In this document: piece after piece, positions 23,846 through 35,967 of the stretch | Numbering within the stretch: position 1 is the stretch's first letter | Layout of the letters: each line of letters begins with the position of its first letter | Assembly: GCF_024166365.1 (NCBI RefSeq) | Contig: NC_064819.1 | Location: forward strand, 111,706,293-111,770,292 | Direction of reading: 5' to 3' | From: Elephas maximus indicus | Lineage: Eukaryota; Chordata; Mammalia; Proboscidea; Elephantidae | DNA: 64,000 nt | Translations under genes and position numbers: made by a program | Notes under the pieces: generated by a model | What the model saw: the letters and a program-made list of their open reading frames with translations, nothing else | What the model was told of the DNA's origin: nothing | Databases searched by the model: none

Positions 23846-24619
23846 TTGTCAAACAAAACAGGAAGCATTATTAACCTGGCATTGGATTGGTACTACCTCT
23901 TTCCCCATCTGAGTTTATGGAACAAGTCCAGTACATGATAACGTTGAAAAGGTCCACACCAAGGGACCTTAAATGCTATAATGTCATAAAGGTATTTTCC
24001 CCCAACTTTGAATGGGATGTCCTGCTGGTATGGTACTAACTGTACTTGCATCTGCATTACCCCTCACGTGGCTATCATGAGGATGCTGGGCCTGGGACAG
24101 GATAATTAGTCTTTTCCAACCAAGCTGTATTATGAAGGTCAGTAGGTACGAGCCTATAGCTTGTAGTCATGGGCCCAGCAGCGGAAGTTATGGTTTGCAT
24201 GGTCTTGGCACAAGTGTCCAAGGGACAACGCCTCAACTTTCCCTGCAGACCCCCTGCCTCTTCACCAGCTCACAGGGCCCTCCATGCTTGGGCAGCTTTG
24301 TCTATCCTTACCACCCCTCCACTGAGTGAATCAGTGTTATTCACTCCCTTCCTGGTGCTCCAAAGGCTTGTTGTCTGTACCTCTGTTACAGCTCTTGTAA
24401 CGATCCAGCTTTCATTATAATTAGTTATGTGCTACAAGACAGAGAAAATGATCTTGTTCATTTTTGCATAATCCAGCAGAATGTCTGGTTTATACAAAGC
24501 ATTTTCTATTTTATTCATCAGCATAACTTCCAGACAATCCACCATGTAGTACAGAGTATTCATTTCACACACCAAATGTTTATTGAGCACCTACTCTGAG
24601 CCAAGGTATTTATTAGGCA

Positions 24620-24752
24620 CAGTGTTACAATGGTTAGCGAGCTCAGCTGCTAAACAAAGGGTTGGACATTGGGGTCTACCCAGAGGTACCGCAAAAGAAA
24701 GGCCTGGTGATCTGCTTCTGTTAGAGTCAACTTGATGGCAACTGGTTTGAGG
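24620..24752 (+). repeat. AfroSINE, internally shortened
   Basis: cgagctcagctgctaaacaa, ggtctacccagaggtaccg, then directly gtcaacttgatggcaactgg. Confidence 0.78.
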
Positions 24753-25217
24753 GATACAGTTATGAGCGAGACAGATGTGATCCCTATGTTCGCAAAGACA
24801 GAACTCATTGAATACTTATGGAAATTAACTGGAGAGATTACTTGGTTTAATAGTGATGTTTTCATTTAGGCAATAATAAACTGCTTCAAAATAATGTTGG
24901 CTAAACAGCAAAGTCCAGGGTAGTGAAGAGCCTTTCTTCCTGCCTATATTATTAGGAACTTTGCCAGGGCATTTAGAAGAGAGTTGCACACGCAACTAGA
25001 TTATAATGCTGGTGATAAAAGGAATGAACGTCTATGGGGGCAGAGAGATGTGTCCTTTCTATCTTATCGAGTTCTTGTAATTACTGCTCTTTAAGGCTAA
25101 GGCTAAGGCCTCCTCTGGACTAAAATCCTTCCTCATTCCTACTCCTGTTTGTGTTTCTATCGTTAATTCTTCCCACCAGAATAGATACTTCCTGAAAGCC
25201 CTGCACTGAGAACTTAC

Positions 25218-26612
25218 CTGGAAGGCATTGAGGAGGGTAAACACAATATGGAACACAGCATTGCTACCCTGGAACACGGTGGCAAGACCAAAGCCCCAGG
25301 TGAGCCCCAAGAGTGGCGTAAGGACCCCAATGCTCTTGCTGATCTGAAACAGGCTGCTCTTCTCCTGCTTGCTTGGCTTGTCTCCAATGGAAGGCCTCAG
25401 GATCTTGGTGATGACCACAACCGTGATGGTCACGTTCACCACCACAATGATCAGTGCTGGGATGACAAAAGCCAGCAGGGCCTTGGTGTCCTCCCAGTTG
25501 AGCCAACAGGCATTTTTCCTTGTGTAGACTTCCTGTGGCTGGGTGGCCCCCACCGTGATGACTGAAATGACAAGAGGGCAGCCATAGCCAAGAGAGAAAG
25601 CAATGGCTTTCTGGGTGGACCTGCTTGCATCATGCAGAATGAAAACCAGACGGTAGAAAAGCATAAGACCCAGTGTCAGCATCCAGAAGAAAACGCTGAG
25701 GTAGAAGAAGTGAATGAAGAAGGTGGCGGCCACACAGGCAGTTTCGTTGAGTGGATAGTGATGGTCATGGACGGTGGCAGCCACAATGAACCAGATATCA
25801 GCAACTAGAAGGGAAGCGGCAATGTTCACGATGCAGATGTGGCGCATATAGGATGTCCGGTTCTTGGTCACTGATTTCCAGACCACAGCTTCCACCACCA
25901 GACAGGCTGCTAAGCTCAGGATGGAAAAGCCCAACCCAATGTAAGAAATGATATCCAGTAGTATTTTCAGGAGAGAACCAGGGTTTGGGGAGTCAGGGGA
26001 CATGAGTATGGAGAATGATGTTAGGTGATCACAGGTACAGGAGACATTGTCCCCATCTACTTCTTTAACATAGCACCCATCACTGTCCCACCCCCCTGTG
26101 TGATTGGCGAGGTTGAAGTTCCAGAAGACACATCGTGGTACCCCACCTGAAGGGTTGTTGTTCTTAAAAGTCATTGAAATCCTGAATGGCATGGTTATAT
26201 GGTAGCTGACAGTGGTTGTCATCACTAAGCTGTTTGCAAAATTCTCTCCCTGAAAGTCCCTAGTAAGAATAGTTTTGAGAGTTGGGAAAGCCACTGTGAC
26301 AATAGATGAATCTGGCTGCAAGCTTTCCAACCGGGGCTTGTCAATAACTACTTTGCCCCAAAGGGCAGTGTCTGAGAAAACAAAGCTCTGTTTGTAGTTT
26401 TTTGGGTGGCCAGTTTTGATGACTATGCCCCTCATCTGCACATTAGTGTGGGAGATGGACAAAACGGTGCTCTCTCCTGACTGTAACACCCGGGAAAACC
26501 GCTCCACTGAATCCAGTAGCCGTGAACTCTCATTGGTCTGTTGCTGTTGTAAAATCTTCCAGGTGCTCAAGATGGGCTCTCCAAGAATGACGTTAACCGT
26601 AGAGAGAATGTG
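25218..26612 (-). CDS. ADGRF5: ADGRF5 large exon: GAIN core, GPS and TM1-TM7 start
   Basis: 1,395 bases, 465 codons, phase 0-0. The acceptor is tcaattgcag and the donor gtaagtt. Residues about 1-160 of the exon finish the GAIN beta sandwich. Residues 161-198 form the GPS (CVFWNF, GGWDSDGC, CTCDHL/T). About 211 onward is the seven-helix bundle. TM1 begins LLKILLDIISYIGLG; later landmarks are RTSYMRH, TACVAATFFIHFF, KNACWLNWED (extracellular loop 2 cysteine), the intracellular loop 3 stretch KPSKQEKSS and LTPLLGLTWGFGL. TM7 starts with HIVFTLLNAFQ and finishes in the next exon. Transcription is opposite to MEP1A. The polypyrimidine tract is poor, and a G-run lies about 55-65 bases upstream of the acceptor on the sense strand. 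Confidence 0.98.
26019..26132 (-). other. ADGRF5: GPS motif of ADGRF5 with HL/T cleavage site
   Basis: The GPCR proteolysis site runs from CVFWNF to CDHLTSF. Codons for H, L and T lie at 26027-26019. Adhesion GPCRs self-cleave between L and T, which leaves a tethered agonist starting TSFSILMSPD. All four expected cysteines and both tryptophans are present, so cleavage should be possible. Confidence 0.93.
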
Positions 26613-26619
26613 CTGCAAT

Positions 26620-27970
26620 TGAGATGGCATGGGATCAAACCAACCAAATTCTTTCAATCATAAAAGAGCCCCCCCCCCCAAAAAAAAACAGTATCCTCCT
26701 GGAAAGAAGCTGGTTGAGTGGGAAAGAGGAAAGGAGCAGAGAGAAAGATAAGGCATCACAGACTGGGGGGCTCTGTGACCTGTCTTCTTATGGCAGGGAA
26801 CTGGCAGAGGATGGATTCCTAAACCTATGGGCTTTAACTAGTTAGCAGTAGTGGCAATGTAAACTACCCCCCACCACCCACTAAGGGCACTTCAGCAGGC
26901 TGGCAGAGACATTTATTAATTGTTTTATTATTACTTTTTTTTTTTTTTTTTAAATCTCAAGCCTGTAAAGGTTTTTTTTTTCGTAAATGTGATTTTACCT
27001 GCAAGGGTGAGGAAGTCTCAAATGACCCTCTCAAACCCTGCATATCAAATGAGCTATGTGAGTGTTGTCCAAAGCATCTTTCATCTTTCTTTTAGGCCAT
27101 ATAATTTGCTTCTTTCTCCTACAAACTTGGGCTCACCATTTTCCTTTGTGACTGGCCCTTCTTTGCCTCTGGGAGGATGTCCCCTTTGGGCTCTATTACC
27201 CAATCAGCTTGCCAGTTGGCCTCTAGAAGGGTTCTACCAATGGCAGGCACTGGCAGATGGTAAGGTGGGAGGAGAGACAAGTTGGAATATATTTTCACAC
27301 TACCCACCACCATCCCCAGCCTCCTCATTGCATCTCTGGCAACAGCTATGCTCTTCCAAGACTATAGCTCCTGCTGAGTGGTCCCTCCTACAAGGCTTCA
27401 GCTCTCACTTGGCTCTAGAAGCACTATTTTCTCTGCTTTCTCTTTTAGTCCTGGAGGTAGTAGTGGCTTCCATATGGTGCTGGTCTCTGGGTGCCTCATC
27501 ACCCCTTGTTTGTTCTTTAATGCTGGCTTCACTTCTGTAAGCATTCTTTCTTTAAAGCCTCTTTCTTTGAACAACTGTGGGTGAATTCTCTTTCCTCCCT
27601 GAATGCTGATTGCTTCAAAGCTCATATTTAGTGCTAGAACTTTGAGAATCCCACCTCATACATATTCTGAAAATGTTTTATCCCTAGCTCTTCTTGAAGC
27701 AGGTAAGAATTAATTTTATTTTAATGAAGAAATCAAAGCAGAGATTCACTAAAGAAATCTTCTTAAGATCCCAAAATGAATTTTGGAAACATTCTCCAAT
27801 ATCCTAAAGCCATAGCTGGCAGAACATGCTATATATGTGACTATATGGTCATACTATCCATAGTATTACATTACTTGGAAAAGTTAAAGAAGCAGGAATG
27901 GTGATGAATTATGTTTCTTGACCTTAAGTACTGAGTGATGAAAATGCGAGACCCAAAATCTTGGAAGGGT
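26620..27970. other. ADGRF5 intron before the GPS/7TM exon
   Basis: Holds a poly-C/poly-A run at about 26668-26690 (a G-run on the sense strand). A 206-codon open frame near 26920-27540 starts in a T-run and codes for nothing I recognise. Confidence 0.5.
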
Positions 27971-27978
27971 AAACTCAC

Positions 27979-28158
27979 CGTCATCATTTCTGAGTTCACT
28001 TGGGTTGGAACTGTTGAGAGCAAATCAAGGATGTTAATAATGGCCCCCAGATTACCAGGGGATGAGCTGATTTCATGTTCCACCTTGTTTGTACTAATAG
28101 ATAGATTATGAAGGTATGCAGAGAGCTTCTCATCCTGAGAGGGGCTCTTGATCAAAGC
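27979..28158 (-). CDS. ADGRF5: ADGRF5 exon: GAIN domain, helical part
   Basis: 180 bases, phase 0-0. The acceptor is gtttcactag and the donor gtgagt. The peptide starts ALIKSPSQDEKLSAYL and ends ILDLLSTVPTQVNSEMMT. It is largely helical by composition, as expected for the N-terminal helices of the GAIN domain. Confidence 0.94.
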
Positions 28159-28159
28159 C

Positions 28160-29265
28160 TAGTGAAACCAAAACCAAAAAAAAAAAAAAGTCATCGAATT
28201 CTGTTGATCCAGCCATGACACGTCACATCACATCCATAGCATCCTTTTTTCTCCACTCCCATTGTCAATGCTTATTACAGACACTTCTGCTTTCTAGATA
28301 TCTCCAATCTCTCCCTCATCTAACTCACCAGAATGATATTCATGACATATACAACAACAGTGTGCTACTCCTTTGATATTCAGAGGTTTACCTATGCCCA
28401 GAGGAAAAGATCAACACCTTTTTGCCTGTGTTCACTCACCTTTGAGTGGCCTGATACTTGGTACATAATTGACACTCAATACAGATTTGATAATCAAAGA
28501 AATTCAAAGTTCTTGATGAATAGATCTTTACATTTCAAATTATCATCTCTTACTGCCACTCACCTCTCTGAAGCTTCTGCCCTACCCGAACTGGTCTACT
28601 TACTGTGCTCAGAACACAGCTATCTCTTTTTCATCTCTAGATTTTTATTCATGCTGTCCACCATCTAGAATGCTTTTCCGCCCCTGTCCCCTTTCCAAAT
28701 GCTGCTTGTCTACCAAGACCCAGTTCAAAGAGTCTCCCTCCCTGGGAAGTTTTTCCAAGGTAACCTAGACTCATTCTTTCGTCTGAACCCATTGCCTGTT
28801 CTGTCCCTTTTGCATGTGCTTGCAGTTGCATCCCATGTTCTGTTGGAATAACTTGCTTGTCTCTTCAACTACCTGTGCCTGCTCTTCAGAATGGAGTATT
28901 ATCCAAGACCTCACTCACTGAAGGGGAAGAGTAAGACATATGTCAACCTGATGACTGATTGAAAAGAGAATGTAGGTAGATGTGATTGCTAGAGAACTAG
29001 ATTAAAGCTCAGAAAAATTGTTACTTGGATGGTCTGCATGGAGGCACGTTTGGCACTCTTTGCTTTTTCTCATGTCACTTAATCTGCTGATGAATAGCCT
29101 AACTGTCCATCTCAGTTTACCTGAAATAGTTCTGTTTTATATCTGCTGTCCTAGCCTAATCATTAATAGTGCCCCACTTTGATGCTCAAAAGTGTCCAGG
29201 TTTGGGTGATAATTACATAGTCACCCTATGTATAAATACCATACCTCTGTCTTCTAACTATCTAA
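28160..29265. other. ADGRF5 intron, mostly unassigned
   Basis: No exon or confident repeat between the GAIN exon and the SINE at 29272. Some L2-like texture near 28640-28900. Confidence 0.4.
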
Positions 29266-29271
29266 TTCCTT

Positions 29272-29464
29272 TCCAGTTGCCACTGAGTCAACTGAAACTC
29301 ATGGCCACCCGTGTTTGTCAGAGTAGAACTGTGCTCCACCTGGTTTTCAGTGGCTGATTTTTCAGAAGAAGGACATCAGGCCTTTCTTCTGAGGCACTCT
29401 GGGTGGACTTGAACCTCCAACCTTTGAGTTAGCAGCTGGGTCCACTGGTACCACCCAGGACTCC
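29272..29464 (-). repeat. AfroSINE (long form)
   Basis: Tail cactgagtcaactgaaactc, middle gctgatttttcagaagaagg, head ending cacccaggactcc. Confidence 0.85.
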
Positions 29465-29649
29465 ATCTAACTTTTACTTTTAATAAAAGAATGAGCTCAC
29501 GTTCTATCTTCTCCACAATGCCTTTGGTGAGTGTTCCAACCCAGCAGAGTTCCTTCCTCTGAATGTGTAAGTACTTGTTTTATTTAACATACTCTACATC
29601 TGTGACATTTCTGCTGATGTCATTTGGTGTTTTAATTTCAAAATCTCTT

Positions 29650-29800
29650 TAATTAAATTGCAAGCTCCTTAACAACATGTACCAGGTATTATATTTCTTT
29701 TTAGCTTTCTTAGACCCCATAAAGTCTAGCACAGTGCAAGTCAGTTAATCTGGCACATAGTAGGTTTTCAATAAATGTATGTTGAATGGATAAATTAAAT
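29650..29800 (+). repeat. L2-like LINE 3' end
   Basis: ttgcaagctccttaacaaca to ggcacatagtaggttttcaa and ataaatgtatgttgaatgg. Confidence 0.65.
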
Positions 29801-29852
29801 ACAGCATGATAGACCAGCATGCCCCATTCCACTGAAAATGCATCTAAAAAAC

Positions 29853-30007
29853 CAAAGACAAATCTGTTGCCATCAAGTTGATTCCAACTCACTCATAGGA
29901 CAGAATAGAACTTCCCCATAGGGTTTCTAAGGTGTGGCTGGTGGGTTCGAACTGCCGACTTTTTGGTTAGCAGCTGAGCTCTTAAAGACTGCACCACCAG
30001 GGTTCCA
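29853..30007 (-). repeat. AfroSINE (short form)
   Basis: Tail tgccatcaagttgattccaa to head caccaccagggttcc. Confidence 0.87.
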
Positions 30008-30009
30008 TA

Positions 30010-31058
30010 ATAGGCATCTAGAATTGGCATCAGGGCCCAACTTTGAATTTAAATTACAATTTCTAACTTTCTCAATTAAAATAATTTATATCCCCCATGT
30101 TTCATCCATCAAGGTCCAACTCAAAGATTCTCAAGCAGAACTACCTGAATAGCCTAGCCAAAAGTTAACACACACAACTACCCAACTGGATTATATTATC
30201 TGCGAAATCAGAGGCCAAGTTCTGATTTACCTTTTTACCTGTCAACACCATAAGAATGCTTTACACACAGTAGGTATTTTAGTGAATACAGTAGGAGACC
30301 AGAGGAGAGACAGAAGATAATTAGATAAAACACATCAGTAGCACCTCCTTTCTTCAGTTTTTCTTCCAGTGATGAGAGGATTTGGTACTGTTTGTCTGAG
30401 GATGTCACATTCACTGTAACTCTGAACTGGTTGCCTCACCAGAATCTACTTACTGACGCTTGAGGAATTTTAGGAGTCTCTGACATACAACAAATGAAGT
30501 GTGATGTGACATTTAATTATTTTTGATGGAAAGAAAGGAATTTTCTCCTGCCACGTAGCAGTAAGCTCTATTCCAGGTAAGAGAGGCAGGGTACCTCCTT
30601 TTATAGAACTATAGAATCTAAGGATTGAGGAAATCTTAGACCTCTGAAAGTATAAAGCCCCACTTTTTATTTTTTGCATTGATGAAACTTATTTTATATA
30701 TTGTTCCTCTTGCTAAAAAGGTTAGCATTATTTGCTTGATCTCAAAATAATTCAAAGGAGAGCAGTAACAGAGAAGATAATACCATCTACCCCTTGAAGA
30801 AATTGGAAACAAGGTCCTGAGAAGCTAAAGTCAAGGTATACAGGTGGTCCTAGAGTAGAACACATACTTTGTTACTGCCATATTTATATGTAAGCATTCT
30901 AAAGCTTTTCTAGGGTTGCATCTTCTTTGGAAATGAGCAAATAAAAGGAGCTTTCAAAGCAACACAAACCAACCCAAGGCCCATTTTCCTAAGGGCTGAG
31001 AAGTACGCTAACCCAGAGAGATATTCCCAGGGAACTCAAAGTCAAAGGTTTAAGGATC
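30010..31058. other. ADGRF5 intron, unassigned
   Basis: No gene, exon or repeat recognised with confidence. Confidence 0.4.
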
Positions 31059-31060
31059 AC

Positions 31061-31269
31061 CTTGGTCCGGCTGAGCAGACTATTTATCGGGGCAGAGATG
31101 CAGTCATTCCTCTTCACCTTCCACGCAGAGCCTTCGCATTTGTAAGTGATGATTCCCCCAATGAGGCTGCCAGAGCTGCAGGGAACTTGTAAGAATTGGC
31201 ATAGCTTCTGGATGACTTTCCCAGGCGCCCCGACACCTATTACGGTATCTCGGCATGTGATGTTTATCT
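31061..31269 (-). CDS. ADGRF5: ADGRF5 exon: linker into GAIN region
   Basis: 209 bases, entering in phase 1 and leaving in phase 0. The acceptor is cccaaacag and the donor gtgatc. The peptide starts INITCRDTVIGVG, includes GKVIQKLCQF and GGIITYKCEG, and ends NDCISAPINSLL. The TYKC...W...C pattern resembles the Cys/Trp core preceding the GAIN domain in this subfamily. Confidence 0.92.
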
Positions 31270-31555
31270 CTGTTTGGGAAACGTGGCAACAAAGGGACAA
31301 TTGAGAGGAGGAGGAAAGATAGTGGATATACAGTCAGGTCTAGGTAGAATTTTGACATCTGAATTCATTTTTTTCTGTTTACTTTCAATTTCTTTATTTT
31401 ACCCCTGATTTTCCAAAGCTCCTCCCTGCTTTCCATATAAACTTAACTTCCTTAGTCTGCACTTGCTTTTCCTAACAGAATTTATCTCCTCCATGCCTCA
31501 TCCCACTCTTAGTCTCCAAGAATCTTTTCTTGTGTGGGAAAGCAAAACCATGAAA

Positions 31556-31740
31556 GAAGGTAAGAGAATCACCTGGGAAGATACTGAACACCACCCCCCC
31601 CCCCCTTTTCCAGGCTTTCTATAGCCCAAGCAAATCAGAATCTCTAGAGGTGGGATTCAGGCCTCTGTATTTTTTTTGTTTCTCAGATGATTCTAATGTG
31701 CAGCCAAGGCCCAGAAGCATTGCCTCAACCCAAAGACATA
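31556..31740 (+). repeat. MER5-like fragment with C-run
   Basis: gagaatcacctgggaagata, a run of about 14 C at 31592-31606, then gaatctctagaggtgggatt and gattctaatgtgcagccaag. Confidence 0.55.
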
Positions 31741-31769
31741 ATTAGTGGTGGAAATTTCAGGCACCCATG

Positions 31770-31972
31770 AAGGAGCCCTGATGGTGCAGTTGTTAAGCAC
31801 TTGGCTGCTACCCAAAAGGTCGGTGATTTGAACCCACCAGCCACTCCATGGAAGAAAGAAGTGGCAATCTACTCCTGTAAAGGTTAAGGCCTTGGAAACC
31901 CTATGGGACAGTTCTACTCTGTCCTATAGGGTCACTATGAGTCAGAATCCACTCCATGACAATGAGTTTGAT
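31770..31972 (+). repeat. AfroSINE (long form)
   Basis: gagccctgatggtgcagttg, tgatttgaacccaccagcc, middle gaagtggcaatctactcctg, tail gagtcagaatccactccatg. Confidence 0.88.
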
Positions 31973-33064
31973 TTTCTTAATGATCTGAGTACTTCAGGCA
32001 ATCTCTTTAAGCATTTGTTCCTTCTGGCTTCCCTTAAAGATGAATCTTTTTCACCTTTTCTCAAGACCAGACCTGAATGGGGAAATGACATTTGTTGTAG
32101 AGTCTCTGGATTTCCAGGGAACCTTTGCTCTTTGATGAAGGAACAGCCCCCTCCCTCACCAGCTTTTTTATTTAGCATTAATTGAGATCTTAGCCATTGT
32201 ATGAAAATCTTAAAACGAATGAATATGCTTTGCTGGGAAAAGGAAGTAGAAGTGGACTTGGTACGAAGAAAGAGAAGAACAAAGACAAGTGAATAAAACA
32301 TGTTGAGCCTGGCCTAAGATAGAGGGCAAATGAGGAGGTGACCTGGGCTGCCCCTTGCAGGGTCTCAGGACACAGTGACTCCGAGAGAGAGGGAACTCTA
32401 AACTGCTTCCTGCTTTGGTGTCTACGGCCCAGTTACCAATCATTGTCAGAACAACCACAAATCAAACAGGACACATCAACAAGCTGGGTGATAGAGCCAT
32501 GGAATCCTTCTGATATCAGGGGACCACTACTGGGAAGACTTCTGGAGGGATTGCTAGTGGCAAAAGTCCAGGATCATAGTTTATCCACTTGACTCTCTTG
32601 CTACTGAGGAGAGCTCTTCAGCATAAGTTATTACAGAAATGGCTCCACAAATCATGACCTTTTATGTTGAAAACATTTTAGGAGGGCATGTTGGCTCAGA
32701 TCGGAAAGACTGTTGCCTATTCCTTATAGATGCATTCTTTTCATGTAACCTTGTCTCAGGAACGCAGTGGTAGTGGAGACACCCTTCCTTTGCTGTAACA
32801 TGAAGGGAAAGTCTCAGCCACACATAGATACTGTCCACACTTATCTGCCCAGTGAACTGCTGAGCCTCCCAGACTCAGCAAAAACATGATTTCATCTGCA
32901 AGGATTTCTTGACCACTTCCTCCCCACCTGTCTCACCAGCAGAGTTAAACCCTCCTCCCTGGCTGCCCATAACATCTCTACTTCAGCATGCACCACTCTA
33001 TAGGTGATAACATTTTTTATCACACCCACCTCTCCCCTAAGATAAGGCAAGTGAACGTGGCTTA

Positions 33065-33165
33065 TTTACTTTTAAATGCCCCATGCTTAGGCCAAGGCCT
33101 CCCACATTGAAGATGCTCAGCATACATTTATTTAGTGAATGAATGAGAGTATAAATGAATAAACG
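33065..33165 (+). repeat. L2/MIR-like fragment
   Basis: A short ancient repeat end: gaagatgctcagcatacatt then tttagtgaatgaatgag. It lies about 50 bases below an ADGRF5 exon. Confidence 0.4.
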
Positions 33166-33215
33166 AATTTCTGCTTATGACTATAACACTTTAAAGTAAT
33201 TTCAAATGCCCTTAC

Positions 33216-33377
33216 CAGGAACCAGATTAAGCTTCATAGATGGACTCCGGACAGAAGTGTTGGCAGCATTGGTGAAGTGACAAAACACCTCAATATTTTC
33301 TGGACACCAGGAAGTTGAGTGTGCCATGATACTCTCACTGTGTGTGTAGCACACTTGCTTTTCATTAACTACTTTTG
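33216..33377 (-). CDS. ADGRF5: ADGRF5 exon: Cys-rich segment before GAIN
   Basis: 162 bases, phase 1-1. The acceptor is ttttctttag and the donor gtaagg. The peptide contains NEKQVCYTHSES, TSWCPENIEVFCHF and SPSMKLNLVP. The last five residues match the human GPR116 linker. A 5'-truncated L1 (33541-34389) was inserted about 160 bases upstream of the acceptor. Confidence 0.92.
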
Positions 33378-33540
33378 CTAAAGAAAAAGTTATAGAAAGA
33401 ATTAAGTCACAAGATGAGTAGCAAAAGCACAAACTTTGTTATGATGATGCTATATGGATAAACCTGTCCAAAACTTATGTTTCTAATTATGCTCCGTATT
33501 AATTCTATATCTTTATTTTCTCAGAAATGAGCCACATTCA

Positions 33541-34389
33541 TTTTTTTTTAATTGTGCTGTAGGTGAAAGTTTACAGCTCAAGTTAATTTCTTGTACAAAA
33601 ATTTATACACATATTGTTATGTGACACTAGTTGCAATCCCTATAATGTGATAATACACTCCCCTTTTCCATCCCAGGTTTCCTGTGTCCATTCAACCAGC
33701 TCCTGGCTCTTTCTGCCTTCTCAACCTCCCTCTGGACAGCAGCCACCCATTTAGTCTCATGTTTTTTTTTTATCTGCTTAAACTAAGAAGCGCACTCTTT
33801 GAGAGTATTATTTTATGTTTTACAGTCCAGTCTAATCTTTGTCTGAAGAGTTGGCTTTGGGAATGGTTTTAGTTCTGGGTTAACAGAGCAACCGGAGGAC
33901 ATGTCTTTGAGATTTCCTCCAGTCTCAGTCAGACCATTAAGTCTGGCCTTTTTACGTGAATTTGAGTTCTACACCACACTTTTCTCCTCCTCCATCAGGG
34001 ACTCTCTGTTGTGTTCCCTGTCAGGGCGGTCATTGGTGGTAGCTGGGCACCATCTAGTTCTGGTTTCAGGCTGATGGAGTCTCTGGTTTATGTGGCCCTT
34101 TGTCTATTGGGCTAACATTTTCCTTGTGTCTTTGGTGTTCTTTATTCTCCTCTGGTCCAGGTGGGTTGGGATCAATTGATGCATCTTAGATGGTCACTGG
34201 AAAGTGTTTAAGACTCCAGGTGCCACTCGTCAAAGTGGGATGCAAAACATTTTCTTAATAAACTTTGTTATACCTATTGACCTAGATGTCCCCTGAAACC
34301 ATGATCCCCATACACCAGACCCTGCTACTCTGTTCCTTGAAGTGTTTGGCTGTGTTCAGGAAACTTCTTAGCTTTTGGTTTAGTCCCAT
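33541..34389 (-). repeat. 5'-truncated L1 with target-site duplication
   Basis: Begins with a T-run (the poly(A) tail of a - strand insertion) followed by aattgtgctgtaggtgaaag, the reverse of the L1 end at 12056-12212. The sequence gccacattcattttt occurs before it (33531-33545) and after it (34390-34404). Confidence 0.88.
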
Positions 34390-34404
34390 GCCACATTCAT
34401 TTTT

Positions 34405-35960
34405 AACATGATTTTATTTATTTACTTTTTTTTTTTTTTTTACCTCTGGCTCTCTGGCTCTTAGATAAGAATAAATCCATATTTGCATGTGCGCTAGCCA
34501 AAATTTTACCTCTGCCTTCCTTGACTCCAAATCTGTGCCCACACATTTTTTGACAATCAGAATCTCTTTCCAGCATCCCTCTATCTACCCAAGTCTCATT
34601 TATCCTATCCTGCCTTCACCACACTGGTTAATATCGACTTCTTTATGGATTTTCTCCTCCACTAGACCGTGTGCTCCTGAAGAGCAAGTCCTCATTCTTA
34701 TTTACCATTGCATCTTCCAGTGCCTAGCTCAGTGTCTGAAACATAGGAAGAACTGGATGCAATCAATGCATATTGAATACAGAATGTTGAAATGTTTTAA
34801 TATTTCAATATCCAGATTGATTTCATTCCCCTGTAGCTTACAGCCTTCTCTAAAGACTCCAGTTTTTATTGGGTCTCTGCTTTTCTGAACTTCCAATGTT
34901 CTTTCAATCTGTATTATTTATTTAGGATAATTAATTTTATATACATTGGCTTTTATGACATGGACCCCTCCAGATATTAACACATGTGCCCCAGTTTGTT
35001 TTTCTCCTTCTTGCTGCCTAATATGTTGCTTTGCATTGAGAAGGTCCTCAATGGACAGTTGTTGAAAGAATGAATGAGCTTTTAAAACCCTCATGAAGGT
35101 GTCTATCTTTTAAGATTTGGGGTTGCGAGCTTATATTTGATCGTGGAAATCCTGAAAGATCTGGATCGAGAGGTACCATCTACCAGTGAAGATCTAAATT
35201 TGTTTTTTTGCCAGGCGCCATGTGGTGCTACCAGTGGACCACTGGACCACTTTAATATCTCAGTTTGGAGTTTCCTGAACCACACAGGCAGGATAAATTC
35301 AAGCCCCAAGCTTTGTTGAGGGCAGGACAGTTACAATTCTCAAGGAGAATTTTTCCCACCTAGAGATGAGGCCAAGATCTAATGTCTCACAGATAGATTT
35401 TGTTTTTCTAGGCTACTCTTCCAGTGAACATGAAACCCGTTACGAGTCCCGACATCGTGCAGGCTGGGGTCGGGTGGGTGGGGGTGCCTCAGCTATAGCT
35501 TAGGGGGCGAGGCCTTTTCTTTATGCCCCTCACCACCTTAAAACCCAGGATTCTGGGCTTCTGATACTGGTAAAGTTCAGGGAACAGATCATTAGATAAA
35601 GCTTACACCTCTATTTTTCTTTCCCTCTATGTTTTTGGCCCTTGATTATTTGTCTTACTTTCTTGCATGCCCAGCTACGCATTTAAATGCATTTTTGTGT
35701 TATTTTTATAGCCCATCTAGGTGTTCCATGGAGAAAGGGGCTATCAGGCTACATCTATTCTGCCATATTGAGGAAGTGAGAATCCCATAAAGGTATGTTA
35801 ATACTGTCTTCAACAGCTCCCACAGCCTCCAAGCTGTTATCCATATACCAATACAGAGCAGAAGGTAACAGGGCTTGTGGATTCTGCTCTGTTACATTCT
35901 GTTTCTCACACTGTCCCTTTGTTTTTTACTCCCTATTTTGAAGAGTGAGAATCCAGGAGG
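34405..35960. other. ADGRF5 intron, mostly unassigned
   Basis: An L2/MIR-like piece at about 34640-34790 (agtgcctagctcagtgtctg). The rest shows no recognisable exon or element. Confidence 0.4.
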
Positions 35961-35967
35961 GGAGTTT

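Noticed and set aside
26920-27540. 206-codon open frame on the + strand
   Set aside because: It begins in a T-run giving poly-F, is antisense to an ADGRF5 intron, and has no recognisable domain.
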